From an uncultured Lachnospiraceae bacterium (GTDB lineage: Bacteria; Bacillota; Clostridia; Lachnospirales; Lachnospiraceae): a stretch of DNA of 64,000 bases. A model generated the notes under the pieces. That model was not told the DNA's origin. It made no database searches and saw only the letters and a list, made by a program, of their open reading frames with translations. The first letter of the stretch is position 1; every line of letters begins with the position of its first letter. Shown one piece after another: positions 41,358-49,614 of this stretch. Location: contig CANQBX010000007.1 of assembly GCA_947589095.1 (NCBI GenBank), positions 1 to 64,000 of the forward strand, given 5' to 3'. A program made the position numbers and the translations under genes.

Positions 41358-42864
41358 ACGTTTCCTTCAACCCCCTGCGGTCTGCTTTGCCGTTTTCGTT
41401 TCTCGGCATCTGTTCAAGGCGGATGTACCGGTTCGGCATCATATAACGCGGAATCCTTTCCGAGATACGGCCCGAGATCGTCCTGGAATCTATTTTTTCG
41501 GCGGACGTATACAGCATCAGGATCATCTGCTTTTCCTCGTTGTAGACGCAGACGCATTCGCTGATCTCAGGGACTGCCGAAGCGGCCGCTTCGATTTCCC
41601 CGAGCTCGATCCGGTATCCCATCCGTTTGATCTGAAAGTCCTCTCGTCCATGGTAGACGATATTTCCGTCCGCATCATATGACGCGATATCCCCCGTACG
41701 GTAGAACCGTTCGCTTTCCGTGGACGCGGTTTTTAAGAAAATGAAGCGGTCTTTTGTCTTCTCCGGATCCTTGTAATATCCGAGAGACAGGGCCGCGCCG
41801 CCGATACACAACTCTCCCTCTGCCTCCGACCCGGGCGGGACAGGCCGTCCGCCCTCATCCAGGATCAGGGCCCTGACATTTTCGCATGCCTGTCCGAGCG
41901 GCAGCCGCTCCTCGTCCCTAAAGTCCCGGAAGAGCTCATAGAACATACTGACATGGGTCTCCGTCGAACCGTACATGTTCACATAACGCGCGTCCGGCAG
42001 ATGACGTCTCCAGTAATTCAAGTATCTTACCGGCATCACCTCGCCGATAAAGAAAATATAACGGAGGAACGCAGGCAGCTGAGTGTCGAAGCCGTTCAGC
42101 CTGGCAACCACCGTCAGTGCGGACGGAACCCAGAAAACGGACGTTACATGTCTGTCGTTTAAGCAGTTGACCAGCCTGGCAGGGGAAGAAAAATACTCCT
42201 GCGGAATGATATACGTACTGCAGCCGAACCGGAGAGGTACGAAAATATCATGAAGCGATATGACGAAATGGAACGGCACCTGGCTGCCCAGGACATCCTC
42301 CGGCTCATAGGGAAATTCCTTCGCAAGCCAGCGGAGGTTATTAAGAATCATTCGATGGCAGCCCATAACGCCCTTGGGGATCCCCGTTGAACCGCTGGTA
42401 AACAGGATATAAAGCGGGTCCGTCTCCCTTCGGCTGTCCCGGATATGCGCCAGCAGTTCCGCATCCTCCGGCGTTCCGCTCAGCCCGGCAAAGTCCCAGA
42501 CCGGACAGGCAGGAGAAAAAAGCTTCGTCAGATCGCGGCTGTCCGTCTCTGCGATGACAGCGGCCGGATCCAGCACGGAAAGGATTGTCCGGATACGCTC
42601 CTCCGGCATGGAAACGTCGATCGGGCAATAGCAGCAGCCTCCGTACAGAACGCCGAGAATGGCGACCGCCATAGACGCGCTTTTTTCCATAAAGACAGCC
42701 ACCGGCCGGCCGGGGGCCCTAAGGCTCCCTACCCGGCTGCCGATGGCTCTCGCTGTGCGTACGGCTTCCGCAAAAGTATAGGTACGTTCTGGGTCGCTGT
42801 AAACACACCGGTCAGGATAAGAGACCGCTGTCTCTTCCAGAAATTCCAGAACACTTTTCTTCAT
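41335..42864 (-). CDS. DltA-like carrier-protein ligase (adenylation domain) with non-D-Ala pocket
   Basis: The 509-residue protein is collinear with DltA: ILFTSGSTGIPKGV (154-167), NMYGSTE (296-302), YRTGD (388-392), GREDFQIKRMGYRIELGEIE and the C-terminal catalytic Lys493 in NENGKADR. It should adenylate a carboxylic acid and load it on the ACP encoded 3 genes upstream. In DltA the pocket Asp (PFSFDLS) binds the amino group and a Cys (FCGEVLP) selects D-Ala. Here they are Val201 (PFHFVIS) and Ile273 (FIGEVMP). An acyl group without an alpha-amino group is therefore likely; identity unknown. Confidence 0.85.
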   Translation of the reverse strand: MKKSVLEFLEETAVSYPDRCVYSDPERTYTFAEAVRTARAIGSRVGSLRAPGRPVAVFMEKSASMAVAILGVLYGGCCYCPIDVSMPEERIRTILSVLDPAAVIAETDSRDLTKLFSPACPVWDFAGLSGTPEDAELLAHIRDSRRETDPLYILFTSGSTGIPKGVMGCHRMILNNLRWLAKEFPYEPEDVLGSQVPFHFVISLHDIFVPLRFGCSTYIIPQEYFSSPARLVNCLNDRHVTSVFWVPSALTVVARLNGFDTQLPAFLRYIFFIGEVMPVRYLNYWRRHLPDARYVNMYGSTETHVSMFYELFRDFRDEERLPLGQACENVRALILDEGGRPVPPGSEAEGELCIGGAALSLGYYKDPEKTKDRFIFLKTASTESERFYRTGDIASYDADGNIVYHGREDFQIKRMGYRIELGEIEAAASAVPEISECVCVYNEEKQMILMLYTSAEKIDSRTISGRISERIPRYMMPNRYIRLEQMPRNENGKADRRGLKETYARSEKK

Positions 42865-42878
42865 CCGTCAAACCCCCG

Positions 42879-43418
42879 CTATTTCTCCGGAATTACAATG
42901 TACTCGATCGCATCGACCACATCCTTGGTGGTGTAAACCTTTAACTGGGTATTTCCGGCCGTATAGGCATATGTGCCGAATTTCGCCTCGTCCGCATTAT
43001 ACGCGTCGCCGTAAGCGGCAAGAACTTCCTTCTTGGTGGAGCCGATCTTGATGCCCTCCGGCGTCGATACGGAAGCGTCGAAGATATATACCGATTCAAC
43101 GCAGTCTTTCTTGTTTACAGGATAGGTACAGAGCTCGAAGCCCTTATAGGTGTACACCTTATTCTTTCCCTGATATGCGCAGCTGTCGCGCTCAAAGGTA
43201 GAGGCCGCTTTTCCAAGCGCCTTCAGGATCCCGGCCGCCTCCGCCCCCATCGAAATAACGGTCTCGCCGGATTTGAATTCATATTTTACCTCTTCTTCCT
43301 TCGTCTCTGTCTTTTTGCCAGCCAAAGGCCCGCCGATCGCCAGGGACGGAACCGCCGATGAAACCGTCATCGCAGCGGCAAGTGCCAGAACAACCAGGGT
43401 TTTCAAACTCCTCTTCAT
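42879..43418 (-). CDS. Small secreted protein, BamE/SmpA-like C-terminal fold, unknown function
   Basis: The 179-residue protein has a clear signal peptide (KTLVVLALAAAMTVSSAVPSLA). Residues ~120-179 contain PEGIKIGSTKKEVLAAYG followed by strands and VDAIEYIVI, the helix-then-sheet pattern of the BamE/SmpA-like fold seen in many Clostridial surface proteins. Two Cys residues (about 81 and 97) could form a disulfide. It sits inside the dlt-like operon between the SGNH and ligase genes, so probably helps handle the modified surface polymer. No function assigned. Confidence 0.7.
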   Translation of the reverse strand: MKRSLKTLVVLALAAAMTVSSAVPSLAIGGPLAGKKTETKEEEVKYEFKSGETVISMGAEAAGILKALGKAASTFERDSCAYQGKNKVYTYKGFELCTYPVNKKDCVESVYIFDASVSTPEGIKIGSTKKEVLAAYGDAYNADEAKFGTYAYTAGNTQLKVYTTKDVVDAIEYIVIPEK

Positions 43419-43433
43419 AAATTTTCTCCTCCT

Positions 43434-44531
43434 TTATTGTATATAAAATTGTTTAATATAACCAAGCCTGGCGAACTCCTCTTCCTGAGAAGCCTTCATC
43501 CGGTCGTAAAAATCGCATTTTTCCTGCCAGACGGTATCGAGCCCGATTCCCGCCTTATATCCGCGCGCCGCGCCGGAAACGGTTCCCCTGCGGTCTTCGA
43601 CGCCCGGGATTTCAAGAAGGATCGGCCCCCAATACCGGGCCATCTTCTCCGCTCCGTACACATTCATGTGAAGTCCCGCGTCGTAGGTGTCGGTCGAAAA
43701 ATCAATGCCGATGTCGTCGGAAACCTCCAGACAGTTCACGTATGTGAGATCATGCTCCGCCGCGTATTCCTCGATCTGGACCTCCCACTGATCGTACCAC
43801 GCCGGATAAAGCGAAGGCGCTTTCATCAGAACCAGCCGGATTCCGTTCTGCTCACAGAGCGTACGGATCTTCTCCAGATATTCCCAGCAGCGCGGATCGA
43901 AGGAATAATCCGATCTCCGCCGCTCTACCGGCAGATCTCCCGCCGGCCTCACATCCGCCCGCAGGTAGTAGCCGTTATGGGCCACTTTGCCGCTCCCCAT
44001 GAAATATTTCAGATCGTCCGGCTCCAGTTCCTTAAAGCGGGAATGGAACCGAAGGATCGGAAAAATGTATTCTATTATATGCTCATCTTCCATCCTGGTT
44101 GCGCGGATCGCGTTCCACTTGGAAGAGGACCAGCGCATTCCGTCCATGGTCATACGGTTGTAGCTCTCATTATCCTGCTCAAACTGCTGCATGGCAGATA
44201 CGTTGAAAACGACGGCCGCAGGCGTCTCATAGGCGAGCGTATCCTCTAACAGATAATAGGACTGAGCGATCAGCTGCTGCGCGTTGCCGCGTATATAGCT
44301 GGTGATGCCGAATTCCCTCCACAAAACGATCGGCGAAATATTCTCGTAGACCTCGCAGTTCCCGAGAAATATCACATCGTGGGGCGTCGTCTCTTCATAA
44401 TATTCGGAAGTGAAATTCCCCTCGACGACCAGTCCCATATATTTGGGCTCCACAAGTCTCTGCAGGCCGGCGATCACGGCCGCGCCCGCCGCCGCAAGAA
44501 GCAGAACGCAGACCGGTTTCTTCCATCTCAT
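43434..44531 (-). CDS. SGNH/DltD-like membrane-anchored protein with Cys in the nucleophile block
   Basis: The 365-residue protein has one N-terminal membrane helix and an outside SGNH-type domain. The first block is VIFLGNCEVYENISP, where DltD-like proteins have G-x-S; the last block is DAGLHMNVYGAEKMA (D-x-x-H-x-N), the SGNH catalytic D/H motif. Such proteins partner MBOAT acyltransferases, as DltD does with DltB and AlgX/AlgJ with AlgI. The Cys at the Ser position would make a thiol nucleophile or an inactive fold. It lies 12 bases after the MBOAT gene. Confidence 0.75.
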   Translation of the reverse strand: MRWKKPVCVLLLAAAGAAVIAGLQRLVEPKYMGLVVEGNFTSEYYEETTPHDVIFLGNCEVYENISPIVLWREFGITSYIRGNAQQLIAQSYYLLEDTLAYETPAAVVFNVSAMQQFEQDNESYNRMTMDGMRWSSSKWNAIRATRMEDEHIIEYIFPILRFHSRFKELEPDDLKYFMGSGKVAHNGYYLRADVRPAGDLPVERRRSDYSFDPRCWEYLEKIRTLCEQNGIRLVLMKAPSLYPAWYDQWEVQIEEYAAEHDLTYVNCLEVSDDIGIDFSTDTYDAGLHMNVYGAEKMARYWGPILLEIPGVEDRRGTVSGAARGYKAGIGLDTVWQEKCDFYDRMKASQEEEFARLGYIKQFYIQ

Positions 44532-44543
44532 GGGCTCCGCCTC

Positions 44544-46133
44544 CTAAAACTGATTATAAATAAACCGGCTGGCGTCATATCCGCGTCCGTAGCAACCCGT
44601 CACCAGTATCGCGGCAAACAGCAGAAACACCGCGGTATAGCGCAGAACAAGCGGTCTTTCGGCCAGTCTTTTCCGGACGCTTCCGGACTCCTGCAGAACG
44701 CTGACCGCCAGCATAAGGATAAGGCCGGCCGCCAATACCGCCAGGTCCGCTCCCGCAAGCCCCAATTCCGCGAAACGCCCGTCATACAGCTGGGACAGGC
44801 GCCCCGTCGTGATCAGACTGCCCAGCATCGCGAATACCGTTCCGAACGAATAGTACTGAAACATCAGCAGAACCGAAAACAGCAGGCCGGTCCGTACCTT
44901 CTGGAACGCGCCGTATACGCTTCCGTCCGCTTTCGGGAAACGTCTGTGAAAGCCGCGGTACAGCTCCGCAAACTCCTGCGAAACCATCATGACGATGCCG
45001 TTGGCAAGTCCCCACAGGACAAAATTCCAGGCCGCTCCATGCCAGATACCGGTGACAAACCATACGATCAGATTGGCGGTATAAACCGGCAGCTTTTTAC
45101 TGAGCGTTTTCAGCCCCGCCTTTCCTGCCAGGTGCGAAACGGCCCTGCAGAAACGGCTCGTCGATACCGGAAAGAAAACATATTCCCTGAACCATCCGGT
45201 CAGCGTCATATGCCATCTGCGCCAGAGCTCCGAAAGGTTCTTCGCCCCGAACGGTCTTTGGAAATTCTCAGGCAGCCGGATGCCGAAGCACTGCGACGTC
45301 CCGATCACGATATCCATACAACCGGAAAAATCAGCATACAGACGGAGCGTATACCCCAGCATGCCGAGCAGCACATATATCCCGTCATATGTCTCCGGCG
45401 ATGAAGTGATCATCGCGACAGCCGGGGCAATACGGTCGGCAATTACCAGCTTCTTGAAAAAGCCCCAGAGGATACGCCATAATCCGAAGGTGAACTGGGT
45501 CCCGTCAAAGGCGTGTTCCCGGAACAGCTCCTCACGCAGCAGATCGAAACGGCTGATCGGTCCGCTGGTCATCTGCGGGAAATACGTAACAAAAAGCATA
45601 AACCGGAACAGATTCTTCTCCGGCTTATACCGGCCCCGGAAAACATCGATCAGGTATCCCATGGTCTGAAAGGTATAATAGGAAATACCCAGCGGAAGGA
45701 GCCAGCCGGCCTGCCATACAGATCCGTCTTCTCCGGCAAGGGGAATAAGCAGGTTCAGATTCTGCAGGAAAAAATCCGTGTACTTCAAAACCGCCAGGAT
45801 ACCGAAGTTAAGCAGGATACCCGCGATCATCAGCCGCTTTTTCCGCTTTCTTATGTGAGCCTGGTATGCCTTTTTCTGCTCCTTGTCCGGCTTATGCTCC
45901 TGTATGTACGCTTTGGATACGCTGTCCTCTTTCCCGATCCTGAGCGCAAGAAACCACGTGCTCACGGCCGTTGCCAGCGGATACAGCAGATAGACGGCTC
46001 CGCCGCCCGCATAAAACAGAATGCTGACGGCCAGAAGAAGCATCCACTGAAACCTTCCGGGGACCAGGTAATACAGCAGAGCCGCGATGGCGAAAAAGGC
46101 TAAAAATTCGTAAGACACCAGCGACATGGTCAT
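44544..46133 (-). CDS. MBOAT-family membrane O-acyltransferase (DltB/AlgI-like)
   Basis: This 529-residue protein has ~11 helices. MBOAT signatures: GISYYTFQTMGYLIDVFRGR, NFLRFMLFVTYFPQMTSGPI-like (FRFMLFVTYFPQMTSGPISR), RPFGAKNLSELWRRWHMTLT and the catalytic His (about 362) in GIWHGAAWNFVLWGL. It moves acyl groups across the membrane from a carrier protein to a surface polymer. It overlaps the ACP gene by four bases. Confidence 0.9.
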   Translation of the reverse strand: MTMSLVSYEFLAFFAIAALLYYLVPGRFQWMLLLAVSILFYAGGGAVYLLYPLATAVSTWFLALRIGKEDSVSKAYIQEHKPDKEQKKAYQAHIRKRKKRLMIAGILLNFGILAVLKYTDFFLQNLNLLIPLAGEDGSVWQAGWLLPLGISYYTFQTMGYLIDVFRGRYKPEKNLFRFMLFVTYFPQMTSGPISRFDLLREELFREHAFDGTQFTFGLWRILWGFFKKLVIADRIAPAVAMITSSPETYDGIYVLLGMLGYTLRLYADFSGCMDIVIGTSQCFGIRLPENFQRPFGAKNLSELWRRWHMTLTGWFREYVFFPVSTSRFCRAVSHLAGKAGLKTLSKKLPVYTANLIVWFVTGIWHGAAWNFVLWGLANGIVMMVSQEFAELYRGFHRRFPKADGSVYGAFQKVRTGLLFSVLLMFQYYSFGTVFAMLGSLITTGRLSQLYDGRFAELGLAGADLAVLAAGLILMLAVSVLQESGSVRKRLAERPLVLRYTAVFLLFAAILVTGCYGRGYDASRFIYNQF

Positions 46134-46360
46134 TCATCCTCTTGAAGCCGCTCGATCAGATCCATCATAGCCCGGACGGAATTAAAATTCTCGGGAATAA
46201 TGGCTTCCGACGGAACGGACACGCCAAATTCATCGCTGATCTGCGTTACAAGCATCACCAGTTCAAAAGAAGTCAGGATCTCATCGTCGACCAGATGCTC
46301 ATTCGTCTCATAATCCGCATCGGGATTTATATCATTCAGAATCTCAAGCAGTTCATCCAT
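46130..46360 (-). CDS. Acyl carrier protein, DltC-like, with unusual TSF phosphopantetheine site
   Basis: The 76-residue protein has helices and the loop DDEILTSFELVMLV; Ser31 would take the phosphopantetheine arm. Most ACP/DltC have D-S-[LM]; here the residue before Ser is Thr30. VTQISDEFGVSVPSEAI matches helices 2-3. The ATG at 46360 has AAAGGAG 8 bases upstream. It should shuttle the acyl group from the DltA-like ligase to the MBOAT protein. Confidence 0.82.
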   Translation of the reverse strand: MDELLEILNDINPDADYETNEHLVDDEILTSFELVMLVTQISDEFGVSVPSEAIIPENFNSVRAMMDLIERLQEDE

Positions 46361-46377
46361 GCTCCGAACTCCTTTCA

Positions 46378-47454
46378 TCAGGGTGTAGGCGGATAAATCG
46401 AACGGTCAAATGCGAAGCAGTTGCCGTGGCCCGCCGAATAATTCAGCATCTGGGCGTCCGTCCACAGGCAGAAATATCCGCCAAGTCTTCTCGGCGTCGC
46501 ATCGAAATGGTACCAGTTGCCGTCGCTTAACTGAACCAGGTTCCAATAATGCCCGTTATCCGTATAGCGCAGGACCTCGATGCAGGGGATACCGCACCGC
46601 ATAAGGAGAGCCGCCGATACGGAATAATAGGTGAAACAGTCTCCGTGACGCCTGCGGAATCCGTTATAGGCCTCCAGAACCCAGTCTCTGGTCGCCGCAT
46701 GGCCGCTGTATGTAAAGCTTCCCCGTACCCAGGCGTATATGGCCTCCGCCTTCTGGCGGTCCGTCATACTGTTGTTTACGATCCCGGCCAGAATGGAATC
46801 CGCCATCGCGGAAACCGTCTGCCACATCTCCTGCTGTTCGGCGGAAACGCTGGTTATCGCTTTGTAGGGCCATGCCGCCGCGCCCGAGCTGCCGAACGTA
46901 TAGGTCACTCCGCCGACGGTAAGCTGGGTATCGTGGGCCATGGCGCCGTTGTCGTACAGGTAATAGGTAGCGCCGCCGTCGCTGATCAGTCCGGTCTTCA
47001 TATAGCCGACCGAATCGAAATAATACCATTCGCCGTCGATCTGTTTCCAGCCGTTGGTCACAAAGGATCCGTCCGGATTTCTGTAATACCAGTTAATATC
47101 GTCGATCATCCATCCGGAATAGAACGGTGAAAGATTTGTCCCGACTCCGTCATGATCGAACTTCCAGACGCTTCCTTCCAGCGTCTGGGTCCGGTCCGCG
47201 ATCATGGTGCCGTCCGTGACACGCAGATAATAGGTCTTGCCTCCCGAATAAAGGAAACCTGTATGCGCGTATCCGTCCTCGTCAAAATAATACCAGGGCC
47301 CGTTCTCTCCGTTCTGATACCATCCGGTCACATCCGCTCCCGCTTCATCACGGCACCGGAATCCGGTTCCGTCATGATACACGGTCCCGGCTGCGGACGA
47401 TATGGCAAATAAGCAGGAAAAAATGATTGAAAATAGAAAAATACGTGTTTTCAT
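46378..47454 (-). CDS. Secreted transglutaminase-like protein with cell-wall-binding repeats
   Basis: The protein has 358 residues. A signal peptide (~1-22) precedes four or five choline/cell-wall-binding-type repeats of ~20 residues (GWYQNGENGPWYYFDEDGYA, GWKQIDGEWYYFDSVGYMKT and others, residues 40-185). A transglutaminase-like domain follows with Cys in RRHGDCFTYYSVSAAL, His in NGHYWNLVQL and Asp in WYHFDATP. Such domains are often proteases or cross-linkers at the wall. First gene of the dlt-like operon with a consensus promoter 64 bases upstream. Confidence 0.85.
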   Translation of the reverse strand: MKTRIFLFSIIFSCLFAISSAAGTVYHDGTGFRCRDEAGADVTGWYQNGENGPWYYFDEDGYAHTGFLYSGGKTYYLRVTDGTMIADRTQTLEGSVWKFDHDGVGTNLSPFYSGWMIDDINWYYRNPDGSFVTNGWKQIDGEWYYFDSVGYMKTGLISDGGATYYLYDNGAMAHDTQLTVGGVTYTFGSSGAAAWPYKAITSVSAEQQEMWQTVSAMADSILAGIVNNSMTDRQKAEAIYAWVRGSFTYSGHAATRDWVLEAYNGFRRRHGDCFTYYSVSAALLMRCGIPCIEVLRYTDNGHYWNLVQLSDGNWYHFDATPRRLGGYFCLWTDAQMLNYSAGHGNCFAFDRSIYPPTP

Positions 47455-47517
47455 AGTTCCTTATCCATCCAGTTCTTAACTGATTTGATTGCGATATACG
47501 GATATATATCACCTTAT

Positions 47518-47546
47518 ATAATAGCGCTCATTTATATTCATGTCAA
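47518..47546 (-). promoter_or_regulatory. Promoter of the dlt-like operon
   Basis: On the - strand TTGACA (47546-47541), 17-base spacer, TATTAT (47523-47518). The seven genes down to 40305 have short or overlapping junctions and no strong terminator between them. Confidence 0.88.
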
Positions 47547-47591
47547 TACACATTATCACGAAACAAAGCAGTGCCGAAGCTCTTCGCCGCC

Positions 47592-48473
47592 TTATTTTTC
47601 TTTCTCAAAATGCATGTAATCCGGCGCGCTTTCCCATGTTCCTCCCCATGTAAATCCGGCTTCGGTGAACAGCTGGTAGCACAAATCGTTTTCATCGATC
47701 TTATAGGAAAAATCAAGCGTTCTGTCCGCATAATCCGAAGCGCCTGCCGGTACAGTGCCGGTTCCGCTGCTGAGAATATAAGGATTATACAGCGGGTTGA
47801 TATCAACGGCCAGCCCCTTCGCATGTTTGGAAAGACTGCTCCCCTCCGTCTTTTTGCGGTAATTAAAGCAGGAGGAATTGTTGTCGGCACAGGAGGACTC
47901 ATCGTCGGCATCGTACTCGTCGATCAGGAGTATCTTTTCAACCGGGTATTTCTCCTCATAGAGTCTGTGAAAGATATAAAGGACGTCGCTGCTGACGGAT
48001 CGGTTGCAGATGAGTTCCCCGACCCGGACATTGCCGTAAAAATCATAGTGAAGGACCTGGAGGTAGCGCAGCTCGTCCCGGATATTACAGTCATCCTTAT
48101 AGGATTTTCCGTTGATGCGTTCAAAGATCGAATCCGAGATCCCGCTCTGCCAGAAGAACTGATCCGCATTGGAGGCGTTAAGCGATTCGGCAGGCAGCTT
48201 CTGCCCCGGCACCACGTCGTGGGGCAGCGGGAGCGCCTCCGTCGTCTCTTCCGCCGTCGTGGAAGGTTCTTCCGTCGTCTCCTGCTCTATGCTCTCAAAT
48301 GTCTCCGGTTCAAACAGCGTCTCCACTCCCAGAAGCTCATGGGGCTTCACGCCGCAGCCGGTAAGAAAAAGCCCTGCCAGAAGGGCCGCAGCCAGAAGGC
48401 CCGCCCATACTCCTTCCCTTAACTTTGCCGATCTGCTTATCTTCTTCATCGCATCTTCACCGCCACTGCTCAT
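47592..48473 (-). CDS. M15 (VanY-like) D,D-carboxypeptidase lipoprotein, zinc ligands intact
   Basis: The 293-residue protein has a signal with lipobox (FLTGC, Cys40) and a Thr/Glu-rich linker. The M15 ligands are His217 and Asp224 in SKHAKGLAVDINPLYNPYI and His288 in PDYMHFE, with the standard H-x6-D spacing. It probably trims terminal D-Ala from stem peptides. It is a close paralogue of the protein at 40305. Start at 48473 (AAGGAA upstream) overlaps rng by 17 bases; an internal ATG at 48449 is also possible. Confidence 0.85.
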   Translation of the reverse strand: MSSGGEDAMKKISRSAKLREGVWAGLLAAALLAGLFLTGCGVKPHELLGVETLFEPETFESIEQETTEEPSTTAEETTEALPLPHDVVPGQKLPAESLNASNADQFFWQSGISDSIFERINGKSYKDDCNIRDELRYLQVLHYDFYGNVRVGELICNRSVSSDVLYIFHRLYEEKYPVEKILLIDEYDADDESSCADNNSSCFNYRKKTEGSSLSKHAKGLAVDINPLYNPYILSSGTGTVPAGASDYADRTLDFSYKIDENDLCYQLFTEAGFTWGGTWESAPDYMHFEKEK

Positions 48474-49614
48474 GCAGTGGTTTCCTTGTCTTTTTTCTCG
48501 TAATCTCGACCAGGCCCAGCCTGGTCATATCCAAAACGGTGGTCTTCACCGGATCGTTAAAGCAGTGCTCCGCCAGAGCGCGCAGCAGTTCTTCCCGGTC
48601 CGCGGCCGATTCCATATTGATGAAATCGACCAGGATGATACCGGACAGGTTCCGGAGACGAAGCTGTCTCGCCGTCTCCTTCGCCGCTTCCAGGTTGATC
48701 ATGCGGATCGTGTCCCTCACGGCCTTCCTGCCCGTAAATTTGCCGGTATTTACATCGATGACCGTCATGGCTTCCGTCTGCTCAATGACCAGATAAGCGC
48801 CGGACGCAAGCCACACACGCTTCTGCAGGGCGTCGTGAAGGTTCTTTTCGATGGAATACAGCTTCACCAGCGAGACCATCGGATCCTCGTAGAAACGCAG
48901 CCGTCCTGCCGTGTCCGGCTGTTCAGACTCCAGAAATTCCTTCAGCTTACGGAAAATCTCCCCATCGTCCGTCACGATCTCACCGGCTGTCTGCACGTCA
49001 TGATCCCGCAGCCTGGCAATATAGGACGGCGCTTCCTCATAAAGAAGGCTGAAGCATGTGCGGTAGGGGGCCGCCGCCAGGATCTGCTTCATCCGCTCCG
49101 TCAGCCGGTTCATCTCATTCAGGATCCGCTCCGGCGGCGCCTGATAGGCGTTTGTCCGCACGATCAGTCCGAAGGCGTCGTCTCTTGCGGAGCGAAGGTA
49201 TTCCGCCATCTGTTTCTTCCAGGCTTCATCGTTTATCTTGCCGGAAAAGCGGACGTGCCCTTTTTCTCCGGACGGATCCGCCGACAGGACGCAGTAGCGG
49301 CCGGTCAGCGTCAGCTGCGCGGTCAGAACCGGATCCTTCGACTTCACGGCGTCCTTCGACACCTGGACCAGGATCTCGTCCCCGGGGCGCAGCGCGTCCG
49401 AAGACGCGCCCGGACTGTAGTAGCCGGTGACGCCTCCGCCCAGATCCACAAATGCGGCGTTGATATTCTTCACCACATCCTTTACTTTTCCGATATAGAT
49501 ATTGCCCAGGAGCGACGGCCCGGGATCCTGAAAATCCATCTGGACCGCTTTCATGTCATCCATAAGGACGGTCAGGATCCGTCCTTCAAGCCTGGTAATG
49601 ATCAGTCTGTTCAA
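48457..49614 (-). CDS. rng: Ribonuclease G/E family endoribonuclease, lacking the Zn-link
   Basis: The protein has 385 residues from TTG at 49614 (NRLIITRLEGRILT). S1 domain: GNIYIGKVKDVVKNINAAFVD with an insertion GVTGYYSPG; RNase-H-like and 5'-sensor regions; catalytic Asp in TVIDVNTGKF and LVDFINM. It ends at TRKKTRKPLHEQWR, where longer relatives continue into the C-P-x-C zinc-link that holds the dimer. The TTG has GGGAGAG only two bases upstream, so the exact start is uncertain. Processes rRNA/mRNA. Confidence 0.88.
   Translation of the reverse strand: MNRLIITRLEGRILTVLMDDMKAVQMDFQDPGPSLLGNIYIGKVKDVVKNINAAFVDLGGGVTGYYSPGASSDALRPGDEILVQVSKDAVKSKDPVLTAQLTLTGRYCVLSADPSGEKGHVRFSGKINDEAWKKQMAEYLRSARDDAFGLIVRTNAYQAPPERILNEMNRLTERMKQILAAAPYRTCFSLLYEEAPSYIARLRDHDVQTAGEIVTDDGEIFRKLKEFLESEQPDTAGRLRFYEDPMVSLVKLYSIEKNLHDALQKRVWLASGAYLVIEQTEAMTVIDVNTGKFTGRKAVRDTIRMINLEAAKETARQLRLRNLSGIILVDFINMESAADREELLRALAEHCFNDPVKTTVLDMTRLGLVEITRKKTRKPLHEQWR

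Noticed and set aside
44379-45404. Long + strand open frame (341 codons) opposite the MBOAT gene
   Set aside because: It lies antisense to a clear MBOAT gene, has Arg/His/Gln-rich shadow composition, and lacks family motifs or a ribosome site.
40305-47454. Calling the operon a canonical dlt (D-alanylation) operon
   Set aside because: The gene order, added genes and the ligase pocket (Val201, Ile273) do not fit a standard D-Ala system, so dlt gene symbols were not assigned.
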